From Periplaneta americana (Eukaryota; Arthropoda; Insecta; Blattodea; Blattidae), in assembly GCF_040183065.1 (NCBI RefSeq), contig NC_091127.1, forward strand, positions 25,645,391 through 25,709,390: a stretch of 64,000 nt of DNA, written 5' to 3'. Of the stretch, positions 22,283 to 33,209 are shown one piece after another. A model generated the notes under the pieces. It saw nothing but the letters and a program-made list of their open reading frames with translations, did not search any database and was not told where the DNA came from. How positions within the stretch are numbered: position 1 is the stretch's first letter; every line of letters begins with the position of its first letter. A program made the translations under genes and the position numbers.

Positions 22283-22990
22283 GTATGTATTTATTTACAC
22301 TGCAAGTGGGCAAGCACCCAGTGGCAGTGGTATACACAATATAAACAATGCACAATAAAATTACAATACATAATACAATTATACAATACACAATACAATT
22401 ATATACACAATACAATAAGAATACACAATCAATTTAACACAATAATTACATATGTATAGGCCCTACATAAGTTTGAATAGTCTTTCACTTTACTCTCATC
22501 TCACTCACTGTAGTAGCACTATGACACGCTATTTTTAAATAATTTACAATTCAAACCAAGGGAGTAACTCGTCAGGCTAAATAAATACATGTCACCTTAA
22601 AGAAATTAAATGTTAAATGTCACCTTAATTTTAATTTGCACTTTATACACAACTTTTTAAGTTATTCTTGAATCTCCTTAAGGAAGGACAGCCCTCAAAG
22701 ACCGCTGCAGGTAGGTCATTCCAATCATTTATAGTTCTATTTAAAAATGAGAATTTACCTACATCCGTTTTCTGTTTCCTACATTTGATTTTAAAATCAT
22801 GATCATTCCTACCATAGTACGTTGGCTTTTCTAATCGAGCCGTTATGTCTACCCATGCTTTCTGACCTAGATGTGCTCTATACAACGATGTTATTCTAGT
22901 TTTCCTACGTCTGTTTTCCAAAGTTTCCCATTTAAGTTCTTTTATCGTATCATTTCCATCTTCTCTTTTGACATGAATTTCATTTTTTGA
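22283..22990 (-). mobile_element. CR1/Jockey-like LINE 3' fragment
   Basis: Coding tail at 22643-22921 on the minus strand, then a 3' UTR rich in TTGTATTG-type repeats (22330-22440) ending GCTTGCCCACTTGCAGTGTA followed by AATAAATACATACATG. Confidence 0.75.
22643..22921 (-). pseudogene. LINE RT C-terminal domain fragment
   Basis: The 92-codon frame contains RRRKTRITSLYRAHLGQKAW, RNDHDFKIKCRKQKTDVGKF, SFLNRTINDWNDLP and RFKNNLKSC. This is the common C-terminal block of arthropod LINE ORF2s ('R.QrtdiGkysFvnRTi..WN.Lp...f'). Upstream sequence to about 22980 continues the similarity with a stop. Catalytic RT motifs are absent. Confidence 0.8.
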
Positions 22991-23749
22991 ACGATTGTAT
23001 GTATGATGATATTGTGATTGTCGAGTATGAAGTCCACAGTGATCTACTTTTAAGAAGCTCTGTGTGTATAGTCTTAGTTATATACAGAAAAAAAAACTCA
23101 CAAAATTATTGCCGGCTGACTGGATTCTCTACGACTCCGATAACAATTATTGCAAAAATAACGTTTTACAGACAATACATAACCCATACGTATAGTGAGG
23201 ATCACGTAAGTGTAGTTCCTAAAAGTCTAATTTGGCCTGAATTTGGCCGGTTGGCAACCCTAGGTCGTTGGTTTGCTGACGACTGGAAGAGAACAAAGAA
23301 AATGTGTCATGTTAATCAACATAATTGTAAATTATGCTGTTGGTATGTTTGGGGCTCTAGTTTTGAGCACAGTGTTGCAAGCTGAAGCAGGATATGTTTA
23401 ATGGAGGCGTGACCGCAGACTGCAATCAGCAATTAAGCATGTCCACATTGTCGCCCCCGATGCAACACGCATCGACACCTACCGCACGGGGTGCGAATCA
23501 TTAACAGATGACGATCAGTTTGCGTTTGTGTGATCAGTACTTCAACATTCTTCATAAAATATCTCTCCGCTCTTTTTCTTATCGCTTTTTTCTTTTACAT
23601 TTTTTTTTCTTTATATCCACATTTATCATCTAAATATTTAAATGATAGATTGAGACCAATAATGGAAGTTTTAGTTTCAACAGTCACCATGGTTTCTGGA
23701 AAGAGAGATCATGTGCTGACTGTATATTTGCCGTAACCCGATTGAGAAA
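22991..23749. other. No gene recognised
   Basis: A 132-codon frame at 22987-23385 shows no known motif. Anonymous otherwise. Confidence 0.4.
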
Positions 23750-24370
23750 AGATAAGAATTGAATCTACTTCATCTTTATCGACAACGAAAAGGCTTTCGA
23801 TAAAGTGAATACATATATACTAGAGTGCTGCATTGGAGTTAAATCCCTCGCTTTAACTCGGTCGAGTGTCGCACCCTCGAGTGAGATACGATCGGTCGTG
23901 ATACGCTCGTAATAAGTAGAAGCACAGTACAAGGTCATCTCACCGACATGTCTTATCTTGTATGGAAGGCGACACATAAGATACACATATGTTTTGCTCA
24001 CACGGTAAAAATAAGGCTTTATTTTCTGCGTTTATGACAAACGTTTAATGGAACAGTCAATGGAACGTACCAAGACAGGAACATGAAATTATAAATAAAA
24101 TAGTATGAAAAACTTCTATATACAGTTATTATTGCTAATTAATAATAATTATTCAATATTTTATTTACCACATATATAATATGATAGGTCCATACATAGT
24201 GTTCCGCCTATATACTGTGACAATGTAGAAACGTTTTACAAAATATTATTGATATAGCAGTAGATTAATAACAATATTAGTACAGAGATAACGTCACAGA
24301 AAATATAATAAAACGAATAATCATGCTCCACAACTGTTACAGACGCAAAGATTGATACACTAATTATTAG

Positions 24371-24372
24371 AG

Positions 24373-24421
<49 letters not shown>
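24371..24421. repeat. (ATT)n microsatellite
   Basis: About 17 uninterrupted ATT units inside the hAT element. Confidence 0.95.
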
Positions 24422-24474
24422 GAAAACTTGATACAGTTCTTGCATTATCGTGATTTTGTTCTCCGTTTATAATT

Positions 24475-24730
24475 TATTTATTTTAGTAGGTTATTTTACG
24501 ACGTTTTATCAATTGCTTTGGTTATTTAGCGTCTGAATGAGATGAAGGTGATAATGCCGGTGAAATGAGTCCGGGGCCCAACACCATAAGTTACCCAGTA
24601 TTTGCTCGTATTGGGTTGAGGGAAAACCCCGGAAAAAACCTCAACCAGGTAACTTGTCCCGACCGGGAATCGAACCCGGGCCACCTGGTTTCGCGGCTAG
24701 ACGTGCTAACCGTTACTCCACAGGTGTGGA
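24475..24730 (-). mobile_element. SINE family B with 14-bp duplication
   Basis: Full-length minus-strand copy: box B as GGGAATCGAACCCGG, head ending CTCCACAGGTGTGGA, tail AGTAGGTTATTTTACGACGT. The duplication CTCCGTTTATAATT is at 24461-24474 and 24731-24744. Confidence 0.9.
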
Positions 24731-25489
24731 CTCCGTTTATAATTACATTTACATCCAATAACATCTATCAGATGTGGCGAAAACAAAATCACTCCTGCGT
24801 AGAAAAAAACATGTATCTACAACATTTATATTACATTTTAAAGCAAGTTTTGTAGTTGTACTATGGAGAGGTTAGTTAAACACTGCCAAGTTTTGAAATG
24901 ATAAACATCTATGATGTTACTACACAGTTCATCACTGTAACAAGAACGAATGTCTAACGCTCGGCTTATACCGTTCGAGGATTTATCGCTCGTGACAATT
25001 TTACCCATCATGCATGTGCGCTACCTATCGGATTATGAATTACTTGGCGCTCGAGCGAAAACGTCCGATGCAGACCTCTGATATATGCTATAGGCAATAT
25101 CAGAAAATAGAGGAATTCCATCTCATCTAATAAGAGCTATTCAGAGCCTTTATAGATATAATACAGTAGAAATAAAAGTATTCCGAAATGATAAAGCAGA
25201 AATAAATCAAGGGAGCCCTTTATCACAGACACTTTTCAACTTATATTCGGAGGAGATCATAGAAATTTGGCTGAATGATTTAATAGATTTTAAAATAAAT
25301 AAAATAAGTCTTACAACTGTACTATTTGCTTATGAATAGGTTGTCATTAATGAAAATGAAAATATTTCACAAGAAACCATTTTCAAGTTGAATCAAATAG
25401 CGACTAGTTTTAATATGACAATATTTGTAAATAAAACAAAAACAATGGCTTTTCTAGAACCTCACACAATTAGCGCAAAAATAGTTATA

Positions 25490-26083
25490 CAGGGGGTTTC
25501 AGAAATACTTTGATAAACCTTAGGGGCATGTTCCTTACATCAAAACAAGAAGAAAAAGCTCACATAAACATATGTTCGAAACGCCTTAGTTTTTTAGTTA
25601 TTAATGAAAAAACATAATGAAACATCTGTTAGATATTGTCAGCTTGGTAGCAAGTTTTGCAACTTTAATCAATTTAGAAACTCATAACAAATGTTCAAAA
25701 TGTTCTCCTGCAGTAAACAAGTCTCTTTGGAACATATAGTCATCTAGGATACAATGGGTGCATCAGCAGACTTGTATCGATAACATCATTCGATTATCTA
25801 ACAAAATTAATATTATTATCACTTAAAAACTTAAGTTAAGTTGTTGGATTGTACCTCGAAACGCGTTGAACGTAAACTTTCATTGTTATGAGTTTCTAAA
25901 TTGATTAAAATTGCAACACTTGCTACCGAGCTGACAATATCTAAGAGATGTTTCATTCTGTTCTTTCATTAATGACTAAAAAAACTAAGAATTTTCGGAC
26001 ATATGTTTATATCAACTTTTTTTCTTGTTTTGTTATGAGGAACATGCCCTCAAGGTTTGTCAAAGTATTTCTGAAACACCCTG
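25490..26083. mobile_element. Mariner-like MITE with long TIRs and TA duplication
   Basis: Ends CAGGGGGTTTCAGAAATACT and its inverse GAAACACCCTG; inverted similarity extends over roughly 90 bp well and further weakly. TA at 25488-25489 and 26084-26085: removing the element and one TA puts the host LINE frame back in register. A 120-codon frame inside is not a transposase I recognise. Confidence 0.8.
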
Positions 26084-26644
26084 TATATAGTAAAATAATA
26101 GAACAAATTAATACATTTAAATATTTGGGTTGCTCTATAACTTATGCAAAAAAATTTGAAGGTGATTATAAACTAAATATATTTAACTATTTTTGTGTTA
26201 CAATTTGCTGTACTTTAGGTAAAAAGATGCTAAAGGAAACTTCATTTAGTTTTATAACGCCATTGCAATTCCTGTTTTTTTTTTGTACGGTTGTGAGCGC
26301 TGGACTCTAACCAAAGACCAGGAACGAAGAATCGAAGCATGAGAAATGAAGTTTTTGACATATATAGCTGGCTATATTTCATTAGATAGAAAGAGGAATT
26401 AAGCTATAAGAAAGTAAATAAATACACAAAGTATAACAGAAATAATTAGAATAAAGCAAGAGGAAAGGAAAGATCACATAGGCCTATAGAATGCCAACTA
26501 TACGAATTGCTAGAGCAGCCATGGATTATAATCCAAGAGAAAGGAGGTCACTAGGAAGACCAGTTAAAAGATGGCGAGACCAATTATTTTTATGGAGGCG
26601 GAACAGGTCAAAAGGCCTAAGCTTTGAAGGGGATGATGATGATC

Positions 26645-27366
26645 ATCTATTTCTGTCTTTGGAAACGATAACCTTTCATTTGTCATTTTTATTTCTTGGA
26701 AATGGTAGAAGAATTGGAGATTACAGAATATCAAATAAAGTGGGAGTTCCACGAAAATGAGAAAAAAAAAAAAAGATCGATAGCCAAATAGACAAACTCA
26801 ACATATGACGTTAATGGATGATGAACTCTAGTCCAGAAATATATAGAACACACAAATAGATAGTGGAGAATAATAAATGAAAGTAAGAATATCACCGGCA
26901 CTACGAAGAAACAGCAGAATACCAATGTAATGGTGTTACACGACTAACAAGTTATTTCTAACCCATCGTTATAAAACATGATTATCGGTATTATGATTAG
27001 TGTTTCCGTATGTAGGAATTTATTCCTTAGCGTAAGGATTTTTCATACGAAAAGAAATGTAGGGATTTTTTTTTAATAATTTAAAAAAAATGTAGGGATA
27101 TTCAGTGTTTTTTCTCCTCCTGCTTATTACCAGGGACGACACTTTGTCCCATCATGGACGGATTTTAGGTTGGTTGTTGCTTGCCTATATTGACGTCACG
27201 GAGGCCATGGGTTCGAAGGTACTGCACTGTGACAGGAAAGAGCAACCTGTGTATGCTGCGCCGGAGAACGAACGGACGTTTGATTTGTTTAGGATTCGAA
27301 CCTATGCTGCTCTCTGCCGCTGCTGCTTGTTTCGCATTGTAGTGGCTTACCTACAGTTCCTACGTA
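26645..27366. other. No gene seen
   Basis: Anonymous. A GC-richer stretch from about 27110 holds a 92-codon frame without a known motif. Confidence 0.4.
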
Positions 27367-27648
27367 CAGATGCCTCAAACTAGGAAGCTGCCTGGAGAGG
27401 GGAAGTAGTAGAGCTAACGGAGGGGGCCCACCTAGGCTCCGATACCCAGGTATAGTCATATTATCTGAAAAGTTGATCTCTTGACAATGTATTCAAGGTG
27501 TACCCTCCCTATGCAGCCTTCTCAACTGTTATTAGAACTGAGCTGTACCGTTCTAGTCCACAGTGCACAGTAGTAGGCGGACAGTGGTAGGGGAGAAGTG
27601 CTCTATGCGCCTTCGTGAACGAGACAGCTTGCTAGTTTGAGGCATCTG
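27367..27648. mobile_element. Short TIR element, about 25-bp termini
   Basis: CAGATGCCTCAAACTAGGAA at the left and its inverse at the right, flanked by TA on both sides. GC content is higher than surroundings. No coding content; superfamily not clear, though TA flanks suggest Tc1/mariner-type. Confidence 0.55.
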
Positions 27649-27741
27649 TACTACTGGTGCCGTTGTCACTTAATGGCAAGGTGGTTCTGATCGTGTCTCT
27701 GTGTGCAGTAGTGTAAACGTAATACAATGCACTCTATGTTT

Positions 27742-27975
27742 ATTTATTTTAGTAGGTTATTTTACGACGCTTTATCAACATCTTAGGCTATTTAGCGTCT
27801 GAATGAGATGAATATGAAATGAGTCCGGGGTCCAACATCGAAATATGCTCATATTGGGTTGAGGGAAAACCTCGGAAAAAACCCCAACCAGGTAACTTGC
27901 CCCGACCGGGAATCGAACCCGGGCCTCCTGGTTTCGCAGCTAGACGCGCTAACCGTTACTCCACAGGTGTGGACG
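27742..27975 (-). mobile_element. SINE family B, minus strand
   Basis: Tail TAGTAGGTTATTTTACGACG, central AAAACCTCGGAAAAAACCCC, box B GGGAATCGAACCCGG and head CTCCACAGGTGTGGA. It directly precedes the zinc-finger fragment at 27976. No clear target duplication. Confidence 0.85.
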
Positions 27976-28180
27976 ACAAGAGTCTAAACTGAATGCAATT
28001 GCAAATGCGTTTGGAAGTGAGTATCTTAGTGTGGAGGGCGACAACATACGCTGTAAAATGTGCAACACAGAAGTAAACGTAAAAGTTCGTAAAGATTTGC
28101 AAAATAACTGTGAAACGAAAAAGCATAGTGAACGTTTGCGGTTATTTCTGCCATCTGCACGGGTGTTGTATATGGTGTAA
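27976..28180 (+). pseudogene. BED-like zinc-finger fragment (hAT or CGGBP1-like)
   Basis: A plus-strand frame of about 65 codons reads KLNAIANAFGSEYLSVEGD, then IRCKMCNTEVNVKVRKDLQ and NNCETKKHSERL, ending at a stop. CxxC followed about 17 residues later by a C/H pair resembles the BED-type finger at the N-terminus of hAT transposases and CGGBP1-like proteins. The expected first histidine is replaced by cysteine. No ATG lies in frame after the SINE, so the SINE probably cut off or preceded the start. Assignment is tentative. Confidence 0.45.
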
Positions 28181-28913
28181 ATATGTGTAAGTAATATTGT
28201 AAACATGTCACTAATCAAGGCATATGCTACGCGCATACATATTATGTGGCAGTGGTAACCTGTAGAAACGTTGCATTTTCGTTCCGCCGATCTATACCAG
28301 CAAACAGTCGCGTGCTGTCGCTGGACTGCTCCTATCAACCAGGTACTCTATACACCAGTACCAGTGAACCTCGTGGAGAACTGGGACAAATTGTCGTCCC
28401 TACTTATTACTCATGGACAGGGAGCGAAACTTGTTGCATATGGGACAGAGGCAAGTGGTTTCAGATTAACTATGTTCTAGAGTCCTTCTACTGTCTACAG
28501 GAGGCGTGGATCGTGCTCCGTTGAACTACTGTGCCTTAGTTTTTCGCTATTTACTTGTTTCGTGTTGCAGTCGACGAGTAACTTTTTAATTAGTTATTTT
28601 ACGACGCTTAATCAACTGCGACGAATAACTTACATCATGCTCTAGAGACCACAGAATTCCGTATTAATTTCGAAAAAAAAAAACGTGATAAAAATATTAC
28701 ATTTCGCGTTTTATCGCCAATTATTTGTAAGATAATCGCAATAATTTCGTATAAATTGGAAAGAGATTTTTACGTGAAAAAAACCTATATTAAGCTTAAG
28801 GCATCGAAATAATGATAAAAATGTTTCATACATCGATTCATTCAACATAGTAGTGAAGTAGTAGTAGTGAATTTCTTAAATAAATAAATTAAGCCAATTA
28901 TGCCTACTATATA
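28181..28913. other. No gene recognised
   Basis: A 92-codon frame at 28246 has no known motif. A partial SINE tail (TTTTACGACGCTTAATCAAC) is near 28590 on the minus strand. Confidence 0.4.
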
Positions 28914-29505
28914 CAGACGTGGACATATTATTAACAAAATTGACGATTTTTATGATAATTCTGTTTACAAAATTTGACTTTTCAATTTAGACTACAGTTG
29001 ACAATTTTGCATATTTCTATCATTACAATAGATAGAAATAGGCAAAAATGTCAACTGTAGTTTGAATTGAAGAGTCAAATTTTGTAAAAATATATAATAA
29101 AAATCTTCATATTTTGCTAATAATTTGTAAATATGCAAAAATGTCAACTGCAGTTTAAATTGAAGAGTCAAATTTTGTAAAAATATAAAATAAAAATCTT
29201 CAGTTTTGCTAATAATTTGGAAATATCCAAAATTTAAACTTTAGTCCAAATTGAAGAGTCAAATTTTGTAAAAATATATGATAAAAATCTTCAGTTTTGC
29301 TAATAATTTGTAAATATGCAAAAATATCAAATGTAGTCTAAATTGAAGAGTCAAATTTTGTAAGAAATATACAATACAAATCTTCAATTTTGCTAATAAT
29401 TTCGAAATAACCAAAACTGTCAACTGTAGTCTAAACTGAAGAATCATATTTTGTAAAAGTATGTAATAAAAATCTTCAATTTTGCTAATAATTTGTCCAC
29501 GTCTG
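28914..29505. mobile_element. Fold-back element with asymmetric arms of 93-bp units
   Basis: Termini CAGACGTGGACA and TGTCCACGTCTG with TA flanks indicate a Tc1/mariner-type element. The left arm is one unit (28914-29030). The right arm is about five tandem 93-bp direct units, each containing GTCAAATTTTGTAAAAATAT and TTTGCTAATAATTTG, in the opposite orientation. A 16-bp hairpin loop lies near 29010-29045. No coding content. Confidence 0.75.
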
Positions 29506-29544
29506 TAATATTGTATATTGAATTTATTAACATAGTGTTATATT

Positions 29545-29650
29545 TACTCTGTAATTTGCCAATTATAGCTACATTTTACATTTTTGGCAATGGTATCTAT
29601 AATTAACTCTTTTTAATTTATTTTTATTTGGTATTTTTCGTGTGTGTGTG

Positions 29651-29682
<32 letters not shown>

Positions 29683-29995
29683 TGTGTGTGTGTGTGTCTT
29701 TTATTTAGGTAGTATCTATTTGTTTTTTTTTAATTTCTAATTAGACTTGTATCTTGCATTTGTAATATATCTCTTTTTTCATGTTCTATGCAATTCTATG
29801 TTATTTTTACCAAATATCTGTTCTGTCTATTGTAATTTGGGCTTTGCCCTGTTATAGACATGAATGAATGAATGAAATGAAATGAAATGAAATGAAATGA
29901 AATAAATGAATAAATTAAGTAAATGAATAAATGAATAAATAAATAATTAAATGATTAAATAAATAAATAAATAAATAATAAATAAATAAATAAAT
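29545..29995 (+). mobile_element. LINE 3' UTR, second copy
   Basis: Same 3' UTR as 1998-2320 (ACTCTGTAATTTGCCAATTA, then GGGCTTTGCCCTGTTATAGA) with a (GAAAT/AATAAATG)n tail to about 29995. A (TG)n expansion replaces the first copy's TATATCTGTG. No coding part: severe 5' truncation. Confidence 0.8.
29639..29699. repeat. (TG)n/(CGTG)n microsatellite in the LINE UTR
   Basis: Dinucleotide TG run with an internal TGCG block; the orthologous position in the copy at 2105 has only a few units. Confidence 0.95.
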
Positions 29996-30104
29996 ATGCA
30001 CAAGGAACCCAGACTCATTTCAACACAGCAGGTGTAAATTCAGGGTAATTCAACATGAGAGCTCGTAATGCCTCAATTCACGTCAACTTTAAACATCGAA
30101 AGTT

Positions 30105-30690
30105 TTGGATGATTGTTTCAAAACTAATTCTTTCAAAGTGAGAAATGCTATATTGCAATCAGTACTTTTTATATCATCTTCTCTGCTTCTCTATTCACAG
30201 AGTCAATTGCAATCTACAGTCATTTTCTACTATTTCAGAATTTATTTTTACTTAAATTTATTAATTAGAGGCTCAAGTGAATTACTTGTCTTTGAACAGC
30301 CTTCTTTACGCTCTTACACATTTCTTTTCTGCGCTGGAAAAATCGGCATATTTAAAATTGCCAATTATGGAGTTTTTTTTAACAAATTGAGGAATAATAA
30401 AATTTTAATCTTTCTCTACCGCACTCTAACGTGTCTGTGGAAAGCATATTTTCTGACATTAAAACAATAAACACATGACTAAATTGTTGACAGACACTAG
30501 TTCGTCACTTGTGCGTATAAAACTAGATATGTGCAACATGAAAAAAGTGTGCTAGGACTATCCTGTAACACAAGAAGTGCTTAAATTATTCAATAAAAGC
30601 TTTCATAAATAGGACAAAAGAATAGACGAAATTATTGAATTTATAGTGGGTAAAAAAGAGATGGATTATAATAAAGAAACCCAATTGCAG
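30105..30690 (+). pseudogene. hAT transposase C-terminal remnant
   Basis: With frame shifts, the plus strand at 30390-30540 yields SNVSVESIFSDIKTIN and TKLLTDTSSSLVRIKLDMCN, matching the hAT dimerisation block 'p.Sn..vERiFS..n.ik...rnrl...tl.al..ik'. Upstream (30105-30380) may be more of the same protein but is too decayed to identify. No termini found. Confidence 0.55.
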
Positions 30691-31554
30691 TTGTAACCTT
30701 AAGTACAAACTTCGTTTAAATTTATCACATTATCACCATCCTGTATAGCCTAATTTTATTAATACACGGATACCAAATGGGAACGTTGGACTTTTATTTA
30801 ACCAAGGCAGGGATATTTTACCATCTATAAGGATTTGCGTCTGTGAAAACCTGGTAATACTGACTACGATTTGATACAGTGGCTCAAACATTAAATGTTT
30901 GCTCCTGAGAAACAGCAAGAAATAAAGGCTGGTTCACAATAAACCGGAAAAGAGAATCGGAACGAAAACGAAAACGGTAAAATTGTTAAAATGTGTACAT
31001 TTAAATGTGAGCATTCACAATTAACGAAAAGCTTGCCGGAGTCCGGGATCGGGAACGGAGAGTTGGCCAAGTTTCAACATTGGCGTTCACGTTTCCGATC
31101 ACAGCCCACTAGATTCTTTCTATTGCCCTCTAAAAGCTGTTTTGTCGTCGTATATTTTATAATAAGAAGACCGTGACATAACCTACGCATTATTTTGTTC
31201 TGTGCTGTGCATCATGAAGCAAGTTTTATTTGATGAGATTCTAATATTGAAATCCTCACATTTACGATAAGCGGCGTGCCTCGTATAAAGATGAGAAAAT
31301 GAAGGAGAATACGTGGCTATCAATAGCTGCATCTTTGAACACCGATCGTAAGTGAATCATATTTTATTACTGTATTGGTTGTATTACACATTACATATTC
31401 ATGCTTCAATTCAATAACTACTGTTGTGTTCATTTTTGTTCTGTTACAAAATGTTTCTTCTCTAATTATTTTACGTTATGGTAGGCTTAAAATAGGTTTG
31501 TGATAATAAAGAAGCATGGGCATATTTATAGTACCGTACCTAATGAAATGTTTC

Positions 31555-32057
31555 GTCCACACCTGTGGAGTAACGGTCAGCGCATCTGGCTGCGAAACCA
31601 GGTGGCCCAAGTTCGATTCCCGGTCGGGGCAAGTTACCTGGTTGAGGTTTTTCCGGGGTTTTCCCTCGACCCAATATGAGCAAATGCTGGGTAACTTTCG
31701 GTGCTGGACCCCGGACTCATTTCACCGGCATTACCACATTCATCTCATCAGTCCACCTGGTTGGCGAGTTGGTATAGCGTTGGCCTTCTGTGCTCAAGGT
31801 TGCGGGTTCGATCCCGGGCCAGGTCGATGGCATTTAAGTGTGCTTAAATGCGACAGGCTCATGTCAGTAGATTTACTGGCATGTAAAAGAACTGCTGCGG
31901 GACAAAATTCCGGCACATCCGGCGACGCTGATATAACCTCTGCAGTTGCGAGCGTCGTTAAATAAAACATAACATAACATTCATCTCATCCAGATGCTAA
32001 ATAACCTTAGATGTTGATAAAGCGTCGTAAAATAACATACTAAAAAGAACCTACTAC
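31555..32057 (+). mobile_element. SINE family B inside Harbinger copy 2
   Basis: Head CCACACCTGTGGAGTAACGG, box B AAGTTCGATTCCCGGTCGGG, central TTTTTCCGGGGTTTTCCCTC, tail AAGCGTCGTAAAATAACA. Target duplication TGAAATGTTTC at 31544-31554 and 32058-32068; copy 1 of Harbinger has the empty site at the matching place. It is itself interrupted by SINE C. Confidence 0.95.
31750..31976 (+). mobile_element. SINE family C inside SINE B
   Basis: tRNA-like head CCTGGTTGGCGAGTTGGTAT with box B GCGGGTTCGATCCCGGGCC, body CATTTAAGTGTGCTTAAATG, tail GAGCGTCGTTAAATAAAACA. Duplication ACATTCATCTCATC at 31736-31749 and 31977-31990. Innermost and therefore youngest layer of the nest. Confidence 0.95.
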
Positions 32058-32326
32058 TGAAATGTTTCAGTTGAAATTTCGAAGTTGGTTAATCTGTGTT
32101 TATGTTGGCTGCCTTGTACTCATGAGAGAACGCCATTTGTCAATTATACACTAATGAAATCAGAATGTATAATATCGACTTTACATATCGTTATTGACAT
32201 GCATATCGATATGTATAGTCGTCTACGTTCTCGGTTTATTGTGAATCAAAATTGTTCATATTCACGTCCTCTGCTTCTCGTTTTCATTCTGGTTCTCGTT
32301 CCCGGTTGATTGTGAACCAGCCTTAA

Positions 32327-33209
32327 CATATCACATTTTGTCTTCGAGCCGAAGTAACTGAGCTACCCAAGTCGCCTTAGATTATAAAAAAAAAAAAATT
32401 ACTTTTTTTGCTGCAATGACGTATTTGACTTACGTCATTTACCCGAGAAACAGATTTTTGAAACAGCAGTAAGAAAAGGTTTAATTGATTTGAGGTTGTG
32501 AATTTAACCATGCTTAACCCCCTTCTTTTAGCATTTTCTATTCAATTTTCAACGGGATAAGCACAAATTATTTTTCCAGGTTCAGTGATAATCCTGCACA
32601 GAGGGACAGAAATATCCCGGAAGAGTAGATAGTGGGAGGATAGAGAGAGATTACGGGGAAATATTGGATTTCACGAAACGCTGCTTCCAACGTTTCAACG
32701 ACTGGAACAAAATAAAGTAGCCTCTCGCATGCCGTGCATTAAATTCTATGAACAATACGCGTCGCCCAGCAATGACCAAGATGGCGTCCTGCGATCAATC
32801 ATGTCTCGTCATGTAATACAACCATTGGTTTTGCATACGACCCACTAGGACGATCAAATATTCATCGGGTTGCTAAAGGTTGTTGATGACGCAGGTTTCT
32901 GATGACGTTATAAATGTTACAACGTTCAATTGTTTGTTTTTTACTGCCCTGATGCTCGATGTAGGCTCTATTAATAAAATATTGAGCGCTTCTATTCTTG
33001 CAAACAGTTCCCGATACCAGGGGGGCGTGACAATGCAAAGGACAGCACAATCAACCGCAGCAATGTAAATATTTAAATTAACCGAAAATAACTTCTAATA
33101 CGTCGTCCTTAATGTTAGACTGTTGTCATGCTTGCTATTTGATCCACTGTCGGCGATATAAAGTCCGGAAAAGAGAAAGAAATTTTTTAAGAGCGACGAA
33201 TACTCAAGC
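32327..33209. other. No gene recognised
   Basis: Contains a lone box-A-like GGGTAGCTCAGTTACTTCGG on the minus strand near 32355 without a box B. Otherwise anonymous; GC content rises slightly around 32690-32900. Confidence 0.4.

Larger units (their letters stand above)
23821..25080. mobile_element. Non-autonomous hAT element with 8-bp duplication
   Basis: The right end, inverted, begins CAGAGGTCTGCATCGGA; the left begins TAGAGTGCTGCATTGGA. Flanks are ATATATAC (23813-23820) and ATATATGC (25081-25088), an 8-bp duplication with one mismatch. Interior: an AT-rich middle, an (ATT)n array and SINE B at 24475-24730. Both subterminal regions are rich in CTCG/CGAG. Confidence 0.75.
23755..26635 (+). 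pseudogene. LINE reverse transcriptase, decayed and interrupted
   Basis: In order: FIDNEKAFDKVN (RT motif A) at the 5' piece; GIPSHLIRAIQSLY, INQGSPLSQTLFNLY and TVLFAYE at 25110-25340, where the catalytic F-DD has become FAYE followed by a stop; NKTKTMAFL; then beyond the mariner SKIIEQINTFKYLGCSI, ERWTLTKDQERRIEA and LGRPVKRWRD near the end. Loss of the catalytic aspartates and several stops mark it as long dead. Confidence 0.8.
23750..26640 (+). mobile_element. LINE split by a hAT and a mariner element
   Basis: Three segments of one plus-strand LINE: 23750-23820, 25081-25489 and 26084-26640. They carry successive RT blocks in the right order and belong to the same family as 12372-13063. 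The intervening DNA is accounted for by two bounded transposons. Confidence 0.8.
30926..32323 (+). mobile_element. PIF/Harbinger-like element, copy 2, holding two nested SINEs
   Basis: Same TIRs as copy 1 (AGGCTGGTTCACAATAAACC and inverse) with TAA at 30923-30925 and 32324-32326. After removing the SINE B insertion and its duplication the element is about 884 bp, close to copy 1's 893. The MADF-like segment is damaged here. Confidence 0.85.

Noticed and set aside
22987-23385. 132-codon frame as a gene
   Set aside because: No motif, no codon pattern and no conserved context; length is possible by chance.
32330-32386. tRNA-like GGGTAGCTCAGTTACTTCGG on the minus strand
   Set aside because: Box B is missing and the sequence runs into an A run; too little to call a SINE.
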